Below, in pieces: positions 6,623 to 14,808 of a stretch of 15,326 bases of DNA. The notes below the pieces were generated by a model. The model searched no databases and was not told where the DNA came from. It worked only from the letters and a program-made list of their open reading frames with translations. Numbering within the stretch: the stretch's first letter is position 1; every line of letters begins with the position of its first letter. Position numbers and translations under genes: made by a program. The DNA is from an uncultured Lachnospiraceae bacterium (GTDB lineage Bacteria > Bacillota > Clostridia > Lachnospirales > Lachnospiraceae), in contig CAJOGB010000010.1 of the NCBI GenBank assembly GCA_905233835.1, forward strand, positions 1 through 15,326. Direction: 5' to 3'.

Positions 6623-7417
6623 TTGGATATAGCGTCATTAGCAGGTATTGGCCTTGGTCTTGTCATGGTAGTGTTCGGTATTGTGTCTTCCGGCGGTGTT
6701 TCGGCTCTGGGAAACTTTATCGATCCGCCATCCGTTATTATTACAATCGGTGGTTCTTTGGCATCTACCTTAGGTTCCAACAAAATGCCGGACTTTATTA
6801 ACGGATTAAAGGGTATGGGTATTTCCATAAAAGAACCGGCAAACACAGATCCCACCGAAGTTATAAAAACGATTATCGACATGTCAAACATCTCCCGTAA
6901 GGAAGGTCTTTTGGCATTGGAGGAACAGGCGAATAATATCGAAGACGAATTCTTGAAAAAGGGTATTATGCTTGTCGTTGACGGTACGGATGCAGATTTG
7001 GTTCGTGCTATCTTAGAGACGGATCTTGATAATATGGAGGCTCGTCATAAAAAGGTTATCGCCTTTTGGGAAAAATGGGGTGAAATGGGTCCTGCTTGGG
7101 GTATGATCGGTACCTTGGTAGGTTTGGTTAACATGCTTAAGAACCTATCCGATTTCTCCACCATCGGACCGAACATGGCGGTTGCACTTCTTACAACATT
7201 ATACGGTTCTTTGATTGCAAACTGGTTAACCGGTCCTACAGCTGCAAAGCTTGGTGTGGATAATGCGCTTGAGATTCAGGTTCGTACCGTAGCAGTGGAA
7301 GGGCTTTTGTCGATTCAGGCAGGTGAAAACCCTCGAGTTATTGAGGAAAAACTAAAGACCTTCCTACCTCCGAGTGCTCGTAACACAGTTGGCGAAGATG
7401 CTGGAGGTGAAGGTTAA
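6623..7417 (+). CDS. motA: Stator subunit MotA (PomA-like), inner membrane ion channel
   Basis: MotA pairs with MotB as the stator that turns ion flow into torque. The 264-residue protein has four hydrophobic segments: about 3-22, 33-50, 153-173 and 184-203. The large cytoplasmic loop lies between the second and third. TM3 contains GPAWGMIGTLVGLV (P157, T164) and TM4 contains GPNMAVALLTTLYG (P183, T191, T192). The threonines correspond to those reported in sodium-type PomA/MotP stators, where E. coli MotA has Ala-type residues, so sodium coupling is plausible. I start at TTG 6623 because the GTG at 6614 falls inside the ribosome site. The stop overlaps the motB ATG by one base (TAATG), indicating coupling. 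It is the first gene of the second transcription unit. Confidence 0.94.
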   Translation: MDIASLAGIGLGLVMVVFGIVSSGGVSALGNFIDPPSVIITIGGSLASTLGSNKMPDFINGLKGMGISIKEPANTDPTEVIKTIIDMSNISRKEGLLALEEQANNIEDEFLKKGIMLVVDGTDADLVRAILETDLDNMEARHKKVIAFWEKWGEMGPAWGMIGTLVGLVNMLKNLSDFSTIGPNMAVALLTTLYGSLIANWLTGPTAAKLGVDNALEIQVRTVAVEGLLSIQAGENPRVIEEKLKTFLPPSARNTVGEDAGGEG

Positions 7418-8301
7418 TGGGTAAACCAAAACAGGAAGACCCGCCAAAAGGCTCCCCTGCGTGGATGGCCACATTCTCCGACTTGATGAATCTGCTTCTT
7501 TGCTTCTTCGTGCTTTTGTTTTCTATGTCAAGTGTTGATGCGGCTAAGTACGAGCAGGTTGTTCAGTCCTTACATCAGGCGTTTTCCATTTTGCCAAGTA
7601 GTGGTGGTGGCGGTTCTACCGTGACCCAGGGTATGATGGTATCCTCCGGTATTACACAGCTTCCTTCTTATACGGATTACTTCGGTGATTCTTTGTCAAA
7701 AGGCGACGGTGAGGATGAGATTAATGCCGGTGAAACGGATGATACAAAATCCGCTATGGAACAGTTGGAAGAAGCGGTAGCAGAAGCCCAGGCATCTGCG
7801 TTGGAAGATTATGAACAAGAACAGTTAAACGAATCCGAACAGATGGCGGAAAAGATAGAAGCTTTGGCTACTCAGTATGGTATTCAAGATCAGATAGAAG
7901 TGGATTTTAACGGACAGTATGTTCGTATTACACTAAACGGTGCACTTTTATTTGAATCCGGTTCTGCGGAACTTGTACCGGAGGCACTTCCTTTGGTAGA
8001 GAAGGTCTCTAAGCTATTAAATATTTACACAGCCAATGTAATTGATGTGGAAGGTTATACGGATAATGTGCCCATTCGTTCCACAAAGTATGAGGACAAC
8101 GACGTGTTATCCATGTATCGAGCTCTTTATGTGGCTAATCGTATTCGTGAGTATGCAACGGATGTGAATCCAGCCAATATTGTTTCTACCGGTCGTGGCG
8201 CTTACAGTCCCATTGCGGATAATTCCACTCCGGAAGGCAGAGCCAGAAACCGTAGAGTAGAGATTAAGATTTATAACTCATACAATTCAAACGTAAATTA
8301 A
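7417..8301 (+). CDS. motB: Stator subunit MotB (PomB-like), peptidoglycan-anchored
   Basis: MotB completes the stator channel and fixes it to peptidoglycan. In this 294-residue protein a short cytoplasmic tail precedes one transmembrane helix (about 15-37). That helix includes SPAWMATFSDLMNLLLCFF, with D22 as the essential ion-binding aspartate. The CFFVLLFS context is closer to PomB than to E. coli MotB. A long acidic, Gln/Glu-rich linker (about 85-150) follows. The OmpA-type domain (about 165-287) shows VEGYTDNVPI, the LSMYRA helix and NRRVEIKI, which are features of peptidoglycan binding. GGAGGTGA (7403-7410) lies within the end of motA, just before the ATG. Ion type is inferred, not shown. 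Confidence 0.95.
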   Translation: MGKPKQEDPPKGSPAWMATFSDLMNLLLCFFVLLFSMSSVDAAKYEQVVQSLHQAFSILPSSGGGGSTVTQGMMVSSGITQLPSYTDYFGDSLSKGDGEDEINAGETDDTKSAMEQLEEAVAEAQASALEDYEQEQLNESEQMAEKIEALATQYGIQDQIEVDFNGQYVRITLNGALLFESGSAELVPEALPLVEKVSKLLNIYTANVIDVEGYTDNVPIRSTKYEDNDVLSMYRALYVANRIREYATDVNPANIVSTGRGAYSPIADNSTPEGRARNRRVEIKIYNSYNSNVN

Positions 8302-8314
8302 TGAGGAGATGAAC

Positions 8315-8848
8315 ATGAAAAAGAATTTAATGACGGTCATTACCATGGTTCTTTGCCTGGTAAACTTAATTCTTACCGCTGTGGTTGTTTTTGCGGTGGT
8401 TCCGGAGATTAATAACGTGAATTCTTTAATCGCAAAGGTTTCCGAATCGATTGAACTCGACGTAAAGACCGGATCCGATGCGGACGGAGCATCTACCGTG
8501 GGTGTGGAGAACCAGTATTTGTATAAAGTTAATTCCGGCGAAAGCATGAATATTAACCTTAAAGATAACGGCGACGGAAAAGATCACGTGGCGGTTGTTA
8601 AGGTTACGGTTACCATGAATAAAACCAGTGAGAAATATGCTACCTTCGGTCCGGATTCCGAAAACGGCGGAAATTACGATGATATTTATAAATCCTATAT
8701 CATTAAGGAAATTTCCAAGTATTCCATCGATGACTTAAAGTCAAATAATACTTTGGGTCAGGATGAAATCCGAGATGACTTAAACGGATACTTTGGTGAC
8801 AGTTCCTTTATTTTGAACGTTAATTATTCTGAAATTATGTATCAGTAA
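8315..8848 (+). CDS. fliL: Flagellar basal body-associated protein FliL
   Basis: FliL is a single-pass membrane protein that surrounds and stabilises active stators. The 177-residue product has a short positive N terminus (MKKN), one transmembrane helix at about 7-29, and an extracytoplasmic domain. That domain alternates strands (HVAVVKVTVTMN) with a helix (DDIYKSYIIKEISKYS) and ends in ILNVNYSEIMYQ, in line with the FliL fold. A GAGGAG at 8303-8308 places the start at ATG 8315 better than at the ATG at 8309, which abuts the site. It sits between motB and fliM, its standard place in Firmicutes. FliL is poorly conserved and the call leans on topology plus neighbours. Confidence 0.88.
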   Translation: MKKNLMTVITMVLCLVNLILTAVVVFAVVPEINNVNSLIAKVSESIELDVKTGSDADGASTVGVENQYLYKVNSGESMNINLKDNGDGKDHVAVVKVTVTMNKTSEKYATFGPDSENGGNYDDIYKSYIIKEISKYSIDDLKSNNTLGQDEIRDDLNGYFGDSSFILNVNYSEIMYQ

Positions 8849-8870
8849 TTTGAAATGAAATCTATGTAAA

Positions 8871-8880
8871 AAGGAGGTGA
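8871..8880 (+). promoter_or_regulatory. fliM: Near-perfect Shine-Dalgarno site for fliM
   Basis: AAGGAGGTGA is an exact match to the anti-16S consensus and lies six bases before the fliM ATG at 8887. It rules out the ATG at 8883, which meets a stop after three codons. Such a strong site suits a switch protein made in larger amounts than its membrane neighbours. Confidence 0.8.
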
Positions 8881-8886
8881 GGATGA

Positions 8887-9876
8887 ATGAGTGACGTACT
8901 CTCGCAAAACGAGATCGATAACCTGCTAAAGGCGTTATCTAGCGGTGAAGTCGATGTTAACGAAATGAAAAAGACGAATGAAGTCCAGGTTAAAGAGTAC
9001 GATTTCGCCCGTCCGTCCAAGTTCTCCAAGGAACACCTTCGAACCTTAGAGATTATTTATGATAACTACGGTCGTTTGCTTTCCACCAACCTTCCAATTT
9101 ATCTTCGGAAGAATATTCAGGTGGAGGTTATGAACTCCGAAGCCGTTACTTACATGGAGTTTTCCAATGCGCTTTCCAATCCGGTTTTACTTGGAATCAT
9201 TGATTTTGAACCGCTGAAGGGAAACATCATTATGGAGATGGCTACCAAGTTAGGGTATGCCATTATCGATCGTATGCTTGGCGGTGAGGGAGAACCTCTT
9301 GAGAAAACCCGTGAGTTTTCTGAGATTGAGCTTTTGATTATCGAACGTGTAATGACTTCTTGCGTGGAACTTATGCGTGAGCCGTGGGAAAACGTTTTAG
9401 ACGTAAATCCCCGACTTCAGAGAATCGAGACAAATCCGCAGTTTGCGCAGATTATTCAGCCTTCTGAAATGATTGCAATTGTTACGATAAATATTAAAAT
9501 AGGAGATGTGGAAGGCCTTATAAACCTTTGCCTTCCATATTTGACCTTAGAGCCTGTTATGGATAAGTTAAATACTAAATTCTGGTATTCCAACATGCAG
9601 GATAGCGATGGTGAAACATATTCCGATGATATTGAAACTTTGATTTCCAAAGCGATGGTTCCCGTTACTACGGTTTTGGGACATTCGTCCATCAATATTT
9701 CGGATTTTGTGTCTATACAGCCGGGAGATATCATTCGATTGGATACGAAAACAGATGACGAACTCGACGTTTATGTAGGGGATATTAAGAAATTCACGGC
9801 ATTACCCGGTTCATCGGGAAAGAATTATGCTGTTCGACTTACTTCAGTAATAAGAGAGGAGCAGGAGGATGGGTGA
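8887..9876 (+). CDS. fliM: Flagellar motor switch protein FliM
   Basis: FliM forms the middle of the C-ring and is the docking site for phospho-CheY. The 329-residue protein opens with VLSQNEIDNLLKALSSGE, the conserved CheY-P binding peptide. The middle domain (about 45-230) has the FliM pattern including LRTLEIIYDNYGRLLSTNLP and the GGEGEPLEKTREFSEIE segment. The C-terminal SpoA/FliN-like domain (about 250-325) includes ISDFVSIQPGDIIRLDTK. Length is normal for the family. It is followed by an 8-base overlap with fliY, whose ribosome site lies within the fliM end, so the two switch proteins are translationally linked. Confidence 0.97.
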   Translation: MSDVLSQNEIDNLLKALSSGEVDVNEMKKTNEVQVKEYDFARPSKFSKEHLRTLEIIYDNYGRLLSTNLPIYLRKNIQVEVMNSEAVTYMEFSNALSNPVLLGIIDFEPLKGNIIMEMATKLGYAIIDRMLGGEGEPLEKTREFSEIELLIIERVMTSCVELMREPWENVLDVNPRLQRIETNPQFAQIIQPSEMIAIVTINIKIGDVEGLINLCLPYLTLEPVMDKLNTKFWYSNMQDSDGETYSDDIETLISKAMVPVTTVLGHSSINISDFVSIQPGDIIRLDTKTDDELDVYVGDIKKFTALPGSSGKNYAVRLTSVIREEQEDG

Positions 9877-11035
9877 TACATCACTATCTCAGGAAGAGAT
9901 TAATGCCCTGTTCAATAACGCCGCAGCTTTAGATGTAGGCGGAGGGGATTCCTCAGGGGGCGGTGATTCCGCCGACGGGTTAACAGACTTAGAAAAGGAT
10001 ACCATAGGGGAAGTTGCCAATATTTCCATGGGAACAGCGGCGACTACATTATTCTCGCTTGTTAACAAACGGGTTGAGATTTCCACCCCCGTGGTTTCGG
10101 TTTCGACCTGGGATGATATAATGAAACAGTACGAAAAACCTTGCGTGCTGGTGAAAATCGGATACACAAAAGGTTTGAACGGTTCGAATGTACTTGTTCT
10201 TCGCGAGGATGACGTAAAGATCATTACCGACCTTATGATGGGCGGTGACGGAACAAATGTAGACGGAGAAATCGGCGAACTGCATTTGTCAGCGATTTCC
10301 GAAGCCATGAACCAGATGATGGGTTCTTCTGCAACTTCGTTGTCTTCCATGTTAAACATGATGGTGGATATTTCTCCGCCAACATCGGATTTGGTTGACA
10401 TGAATGATGAAGATGTCAGTCAGTTGGACGATTTCCTTCGCGGATCATTTGTCCGAATTGAGTTTAAGCTTTTGATCGGAGACTTGGTTGATTCAAAGAT
10501 TATGCAGTTGTATCCGATTGATTTGGCAAAGAGCATGTGTTCCAATGTGGTTTCCAATATGGAAAGCGATTCTGCATCCACAGTGGATGACGATGCTTTT
10601 GGAGCTTCCGAAGCGGCTCCCGCACCGGCACCGGCACCTGCACCAGCAGCTTCACCCGCACCGGCACCGGCACCTGCGGCAGGGCCTGCACCCACGGCTC
10701 CGCCACCAATGCCTACAATGCAAGCGGCACCTCAGCAGCCGGTCAACGTATCAGCTGCACAGTTTTCACCTTTTGCGGGAAGCTACGCAATGGCCAATGC
10801 TCCGGAGAATATCGATTTGATTATGGATGTTCCTTTGGAGGTTACCGTAGAATTGGGTAGAACACATAAATCTATTCACGACATTCTTGACTTTGCGCCA
10901 GGAACTATTATAGAATTAAATAAAATCGCAGGCGAACCCATTGACGTACTTGTTAACGGTAAATACGTTGCGAAAGGTGAAGTAGTAGTTATTGAAGAGT
11001 CATTTGGTATTCGAATTACAGAAATAATGAAATAA
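9869..11035 (+). CDS. fliY: Motor switch phosphatase FliY (CheC-like plus FliN domain)
   Basis: FliY is the Firmicutes-type switch protein that combines C-ring structure with removal of phosphate from CheY-P. The 388 residues show, in order: an N-terminal LSQEEINALF peptide like the CheY-binding tail of FliM (about 5-15); a Gly/Ser linker; a CheC-like domain with two ExxN active-site motifs (E48/N51 in GEVANISMG and E145/N148 in SEAMNQMMG); a Pro/Ala linker (about 249-291); and a C-terminal SpoA/FliN domain (about 312-388). Both active sites look intact. The ATG at 9869 has AGGAG at 9857-9861 and overlaps the end of fliM. CheY follows directly downstream, matching a substrate relationship. 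Many databases label such proteins FliN or FliN/FliY. Confidence 0.95.
   Translation: MGDTSLSQEEINALFNNAAALDVGGGDSSGGGDSADGLTDLEKDTIGEVANISMGTAATTLFSLVNKRVEISTPVVSVSTWDDIMKQYEKPCVLVKIGYTKGLNGSNVLVLREDDVKIITDLMMGGDGTNVDGEIGELHLSAISEAMNQMMGSSATSLSSMLNMMVDISPPTSDLVDMNDEDVSQLDDFLRGSFVRIEFKLLIGDLVDSKIMQLYPIDLAKSMCSNVVSNMESDSASTVDDDAFGASEAAPAPAPAPAPAASPAPAPAPAAGPAPTAPPPMPTMQAAPQQPVNVSAAQFSPFAGSYAMANAPENIDLIMDVPLEVTVELGRTHKSIHDILDFAPGTIIELNKIAGEPIDVLVNGKYVAKGEVVVIEESFGIRITEIMK
10619..10690 (+). repeat. fliY: Two tandem 36-bp units in the fliY Pro-Ala linker
   Basis: Two 36-base (12-codon) units, 10619-10654 and 10655-10690, begin with an identical 23-base stretch (10619-10641 and 10655-10677, starting CCCGCACCGGCACCGGCACC) and then diverge. 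They encode runs of Pro-Ala. The DNA here is far richer in C and G than the surroundings. The pattern fits a local in-frame tandem duplication by slippage. Confidence 0.85.
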
Positions 11036-11049
11036 AGGGAGATGGAAAA

Positions 11050-11412
11050 ATGGCAAAAAATATTCTTATTTGTGATGATGCAGCGTTCATGAGAATGATG
11101 ATCAAGGACATTCTTACAAAGAATGGCTACAACGTTGTAGGAGAGGCAGAAAACGGTGTTAAGGCAATTGAAGCATACACCGAGTGTAATCCAGATCTCG
11201 TATTAATGGATATCACCATGCCGGAAATGGATGGTATCGGTGCTTTAAAGGGCATCAAAGAAAAGGATCCGAATGCAGCAGTTATTATGTGTTCTGCAAT
11301 GGGTCAGCAGGCAATGGTTATCGAAGCTATTCAGTCCGGAGCAAAGGACTTTATCGTTAAGCCGTTCCAGGCAGAACGTGTTCTTGAAGCAGTAAAGAAG
11401 GTTATCGGCTAA
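11050..11412 (+). CDS. cheY: Chemotaxis response regulator CheY
   Basis: CheY is a single-domain receiver phosphorylated by CheA; the phosphorylated form binds FliM and FliY to change motor behaviour. The 120-residue protein carries the full receiver set: the acidic pair D9/D10, the phospho-acceptor D54 in VLMDITMPEMDG, S82 in the T/S switch position (IMCSAMGQQ), and K104 in IVKPF. There is no output domain. GGGAG (11037-11041) lies eight bases before the ATG. Placement between fliY and fliO is typical of Firmicutes fla/che operons, and supports a dedicated motor role over a general regulator. Confidence 0.96.
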   Translation: MAKNILICDDAAFMRMMIKDILTKNGYNVVGEAENGVKAIEAYTECNPDLVLMDITMPEMDGIGALKGIKEKDPNAAVIMCSAMGQQAMVIEAIQSGAKDFIVKPFQAERVLEAVKKVIG

Positions 11413-11413
11413 G

Positions 11414-11797
11414 ATGTATCTTACATCCCTTGGGGGCTCTATCTATCAGTTTGTAGTTGTTTTGGTAATATTTGTGGGAATTTTGGTTTTAACCGGATTT
11501 GCCACGAAATGGATTGCCACCTATATGCACAATCAAAACTTCAACTCAAACTCGAATTTTAAAGTGGTAGATGCCTTAAATATGGGACCGAACCATAAGC
11601 TTTTACTTGTAAAAGCTGGAAAGAATAAATATTTTGTTTTAGGTATGGGGAAGGAAAGCATTTCCAAAATCGGGGAACTCTCCGAGGAGGAATTGGTGGA
11701 AGGCGATCCGAAGACTTCCGGTAAACGAGACTTTTCTTCCATACTTAAAAGTTTTCACATGAACGATAAAGTGCAGAATAATGATGAAGAAATTTAA
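11414..11797 (+). CDS. fliO: Flagellar biosynthesis protein FliO
   Basis: FliO is a small membrane protein that helps assemble the FliP ring of the export gate. This 127-residue protein has one N-terminal transmembrane helix (about 10-32), then a short cytoplasmic domain with FKVVDALNMGPNHKLLLVKAGKNKYFVLG, split here by eye into the FliO-type strand repeat, and a charged C terminus. The ATG lies one base after the cheY stop and has only a weak purine-rich region upstream, so it probably depends on coupling. The 3' end overlaps fliP by 17 bases. FliO is divergent; the position before fliP strongly supports the call. Confidence 0.88.
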   Translation: MYLTSLGGSIYQFVVVLVIFVGILVLTGFATKWIATYMHNQNFNSNSNFKVVDALNMGPNHKLLLVKAGKNKYFVLGMGKESISKIGELSEEELVEGDPKTSGKRDFSSILKSFHMNDKVQNNDEEI

Positions 11798-12602
11798 GAG
11801 ATTCTATTGCAAAATTAGTGTTCTATTTGCGATTCTTTGTGTTTCTTTTTCCCTTGCACTCGTATACGTTCGTCCGGTTTATGCAACTGAATACGGTCCA
11901 ACTGAAACCGCACCAAACGCATCCGATACAAACACCGGAGGAAGAGGTTTTTCTTTGACCTTTGACGGAGACATGACTTCGCTGTCTTCCACGGTCGAGA
12001 TTTTACTTGTTCTTACGGTATTGGCTTTGGCGCCTACGATTCTTATAATGTTTACCTCATTTACACGTATTATTGTGGTATTACATTTTATCCGTGTCGC
12101 AGTTGGTACACAGTCCTCACCGCCAAACCAGGTTATGATTGGTTTGGCACTTTTTCTGACATTATTTATTATGTGGCCCACCATTACAGCCATTAATGAT
12201 AATGCCATAAAACCGCTGGATGAAGGTACGATTACACAGGAAGAAGCCTTAGAACAAATTGAACTTCCCATCCGTGATTTTATGTACGGACAGACGCAGA
12301 CAAAGGACTTGGCGTTGTTTATCGACATCGCCGGAGAAAGTTATGATGATTATCATGATGTTCCTCTTACCATATTGGTTCCCAGTTTTATAATTAGTGA
12401 GCTGCGTACCGGTTTTATCATCGGATTTTTGATTTATATACCGTTTATTATTATCGATATGGTAGTGGCATCGGTACTCATGTCCATGGGTATGATGATG
12501 CTTCCGCCTACCACGATTTCATTGCCCTTTAAGATACTTTTGTTTGTGTTGGCGGACGGTTGGAATTTGGTTATCGGAAGTTTGGTAAAGACATTCTATT
12601 AG
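11781..12602 (+). CDS. fliP: Flagellar export gate protein FliP
   Basis: FliP forms the pentameric core of the export gate with FliQ and FliR. The 273-residue protein has a signal peptide (about 1-35, probable cleavage after VYA), a short outside segment, and then the conserved block: TSFTRIIVVLHFIRVAVGTQ (about 92-110), SPPNQVMIGLALFLTLFIMWP, and the late ISELRTGFIIGFLIYIPF (about 205-222). MSMGMMMLPP (about 234-243) matches the methionine-rich gasket region described in FliP. The start at 11781 is one of two adjacent ATGs (11781 and 11784) inside the end of fliO, without a clear ribosome site. Start choice is therefore uncertain by a codon. Confidence 0.96.
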   Translation: MMKKFKRFYCKISVLFAILCVSFSLALVYVRPVYATEYGPTETAPNASDTNTGGRGFSLTFDGDMTSLSSTVEILLVLTVLALAPTILIMFTSFTRIIVVLHFIRVAVGTQSSPPNQVMIGLALFLTLFIMWPTITAINDNAIKPLDEGTITQEEALEQIELPIRDFMYGQTQTKDLALFIDIAGESYDDYHDVPLTILVPSFIISELRTGFIIGFLIYIPFIIIDMVVASVLMSMGMMMLPPTTISLPFKILLFVLADGWNLVIGSLVKTFY

Positions 12603-12614
12603 AGGAAGAGGCGT

Positions 12615-12884
12615 ATGACAGAAGGACAAGTATTGGATATCATGCGTGATGCATTTTATACCATGATTATATGTGCTGCACCCATGCTTTTGGTTTCCCT
12701 TGTTGTGGGTCTTGTTGTCAGCATTTTTCAAACGGTGACATCCATTCAGGAACAAACCCTTACCTTCATCCCAAAGATTATTTCTACATTTTTGGCGTTG
12801 ATTGTATTTGGTTCCTTTATTATGAATACCATTTTGGAATTTATTAACCGATTATGGAATAATTTTTCAATCTATATTAGGTAG
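12615..12884 (+). CDS. fliQ: Flagellar export gate protein FliQ
   Basis: FliQ is a small two-helix subunit that wraps around the FliP-FliR core of the export gate. The 89 residues contain two hydrophobic helices (about 16-37 and 52-75). Between them is the conserved GLVVSIFQTVTSIQEQTLTF motif, the FliQ hallmark, followed by PKIISTFLAL. Length equals that of the family (about 89). AGAGGAAGAGG lies just before the ATG. It is 12 bases downstream of fliP and 2 bases upstream of fliR. Confidence 0.97.
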   Translation: MTEGQVLDIMRDAFYTMIICAAPMLLVSLVVGLVVSIFQTVTSIQEQTLTFIPKIISTFLALIVFGSFIMNTILEFINRLWNNFSIYIR

Positions 12885-12886
12885 TT

Positions 12887-13663
12887 ATGGAATTTACTTA
12901 TTCATTAGCTGATTTTGAATACTTTTTGTTGATACTGGTACGATTGGCCACCTTTTTCTTTGTGGCTCCGTTGTTTAGTGATAGAGGAATTCCAAGCCAG
13001 GCAAAGGTCGGTATCAGTTGTTTGATTGCCCTAATGGTGATGTATTCCATTAAACCTACAGAGGTTTCCTATATATCCACTTTGGGGTATTCCATCTTGG
13101 TACTAAAAGAAGCGATTACGGGACTCCTTATCGGCTTTTCCGCTTATATTTGCAGTTCCATTATATTGTTTGCCGGAAATATTATCGATGTGGACATAGG
13201 TATTTCTATGGCACAGGAATATGATCCAACATTAAATACTCAGGTTACCATTACAGGTAACCTATATTATTATTTTATGCTTCTTTTTTTCATTATCACG
13301 AACATGTATCAGTTTGTGATTAGAGCGGTTGTGGATTCCTTTACTTTAATTCCCTTAGGGGGCATGGAAATCGAACCGGACTTTATGATTACGTTAATAA
13401 CACAGTATATTACAAATGTGTTTTTCATAGGATTTCGTATCTTTTTGCCAATATTTTCCACGATTCTTATCATGAACTGCGTTCTAGGAATCATGGCAAA
13501 AGTGGCACAGCAGATGAATATGTTCTCCGTGGGTATTCAGATTAAAATTTTAGCGGGTCTTTCCGTCTTATATGTAATGATTTTCTTATTCCCGGAGATT
13601 TGCAGTTACATCTTTAACGAGATGAGCGTAATGATGCGAAGTATGGTGGAAGGAATGCATTAG
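12887..13663 (+). CDS. fliR: Flagellar export gate protein FliR
   Basis: FliR caps the FliP5Q4R1 export gate complex. The 258-residue, strongly hydrophobic protein has about six membrane segments and shows FliR landmarks: LVRLATFFFVAPLFSDRGIP near the N terminus, LKEAITGLLIGFSA in the middle, IDVDIGISMAQEYDP, and GIMAKVAQQMNMFSVGIQIK near the end. The ATG is two bases after the fliQ stop, with only a weak AGGT upstream, so coupling to fliQ is likely. The stop is one base before the flhB start. Length is normal for FliR. Confidence 0.96.
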   Translation: MEFTYSLADFEYFLLILVRLATFFFVAPLFSDRGIPSQAKVGISCLIALMVMYSIKPTEVSYISTLGYSILVLKEAITGLLIGFSAYICSSIILFAGNIIDVDIGISMAQEYDPTLNTQVTITGNLYYYFMLLFFIITNMYQFVIRAVVDSFTLIPLGGMEIEPDFMITLITQYITNVFFIGFRIFLPIFSTILIMNCVLGIMAKVAQQMNMFSVGIQIKILAGLSVLYVMIFLFPEICSYIFNEMSVMMRSMVEGMH

Positions 13664-13664
13664 T

Positions 13665-14780
13665 TTGGAAAACGGTTTATTTTTAAAATACAATCTCCAA
13701 ATGTTCGGAGATGACAAAACCGAAGAACCCACCAGTAAAAAGTTGGAAGATGCCCGAAAAAAGGGGCAGGTAGGTAAAAGCCAGGAGTTGGCTCATGCAG
13801 TGGAACTCATAGCAGCGTTTCTTACCATTCGTATCTTTGTCGGCTTTATCGGCAGCCATTTTAAGGATTTGTTCACATGGGCATATACCTACATGATACC
13901 GCAGCTTGTGGATTCCAATCGCAGCGGACTTACCGTGGATGCCGTGTTTCAACTGTTTTTATACGGAATCTTGCAGATGTTTATCATCTTGGCTCCGTTT
14001 TTGGCTATCGGTTTTTTGGTGGCGATTTTAGGAAACGGACTACAGTTTAAATTTCAGGTTTCTTATGAACCGTTAAAACCGAAGCTGGATAAGTTTAATC
14101 CAATAAACGGATTTAAACGTATCTTTTCCATGCAGTCGCTGATAAATCTGGCCTTGTCATTGGCAAAGATTATTATCATTTTTATCGTGGCATATACCAT
14201 GATAAAAGATCATATAAATGAGTTGTTTTCTCTGTATGAGGTACCCCTATATGCGGCGGTGGCTCAAACCGGTACCTTGGTATTGGACATCGGCCTTCGA
14301 ATCAGTTTGATTCTTTTGATTATTGGGTTTGCAGATCTTTTTTACCATAAATGGAAGCATAAAAAAGATTTAAAGATGACCAAACAGGAAGTCAAAGACG
14401 AGTACAAAAACTCTGAAGGAGATCCGCAGATTAAGGGAAAACAGCGTCAGCGTATGCGAGAAGCTTCGCAAAGACGTATGATGAAGTCCGTACCTCAGGC
14501 GGATGTGGTTATTACAAACCCGACCCATATCGCTGTGGCGATTAAATATGATGCCGCAGAGGCTCCTGCGCCCATTGTCCTTGCAAAAGGTGAGGAATAC
14601 ATGGCACAGCGAATCAAAGATGTTGCGAAAGACAATCATATTACGATTGTGGAAAATAAGCCTTTGGCCAGATCCATTTATACTACGGTAGACGTGGGTG
14701 GTCAGATTCCGCCGGAGTTATATCAGGCGGTGGCAGAGATTTTGGCTGTTGTTTATCAGTCAAAGGGCCGAAAGATTTAA
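13665..14780 (+). CDS. flhB: Flagellar export switch protein FlhB
   Basis: FlhB sets which substrates are exported and switches after self-cleavage when FliK signals hook completion. The 371-residue protein has an N-terminal LKYNLQMFGDDKTEEPTSKK region, about four membrane helices (about 44-62, 100-122, 160-180 and 207-226) and a charged cytoplasmic domain. That domain contains the autocleavage site N285-P286-T287-H288 in VVITNPTHIAVAI. Conserved QIKGKQRQRMRE and KPLARSIYTTVDVG segments are present. The start is a TTG at 13665, one base after the fliR stop, with AAGGA about 11 bases upstream. The only nearby ATG (13701) would cut off the LKYNLQ segment seen in clostridial relatives. Cleavage residues are intact, so function is expected. 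Confidence 0.96.
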   Translation: MENGLFLKYNLQMFGDDKTEEPTSKKLEDARKKGQVGKSQELAHAVELIAAFLTIRIFVGFIGSHFKDLFTWAYTYMIPQLVDSNRSGLTVDAVFQLFLYGILQMFIILAPFLAIGFLVAILGNGLQFKFQVSYEPLKPKLDKFNPINGFKRIFSMQSLINLALSLAKIIIIFIVAYTMIKDHINELFSLYEVPLYAAVAQTGTLVLDIGLRISLILLIIGFADLFYHKWKHKKDLKMTKQEVKDEYKNSEGDPQIKGKQRQRMREASQRRMMKSVPQADVVITNPTHIAVAIKYDAAEAPAPIVLAKGEEYMAQRIKDVAKDNHITIVENKPLARSIYTTVDVGGQIPPELYQAVAEILAVVYQSKGRKI

Positions 14781-14808
14781 ATTTTGAGGAAAGGAGGGAG
14801 TATAAGGC

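Noticed and set aside
10420..10820. Several overlapping open frames on both strands around the fliY linker (Gly/Ala-, Arg/His- and Val/Pro-rich products)
   Set aside because: They are shadows of the GC-rich Pro-Ala codons; the real frame is the in-register FliY with conserved domains on both sides.
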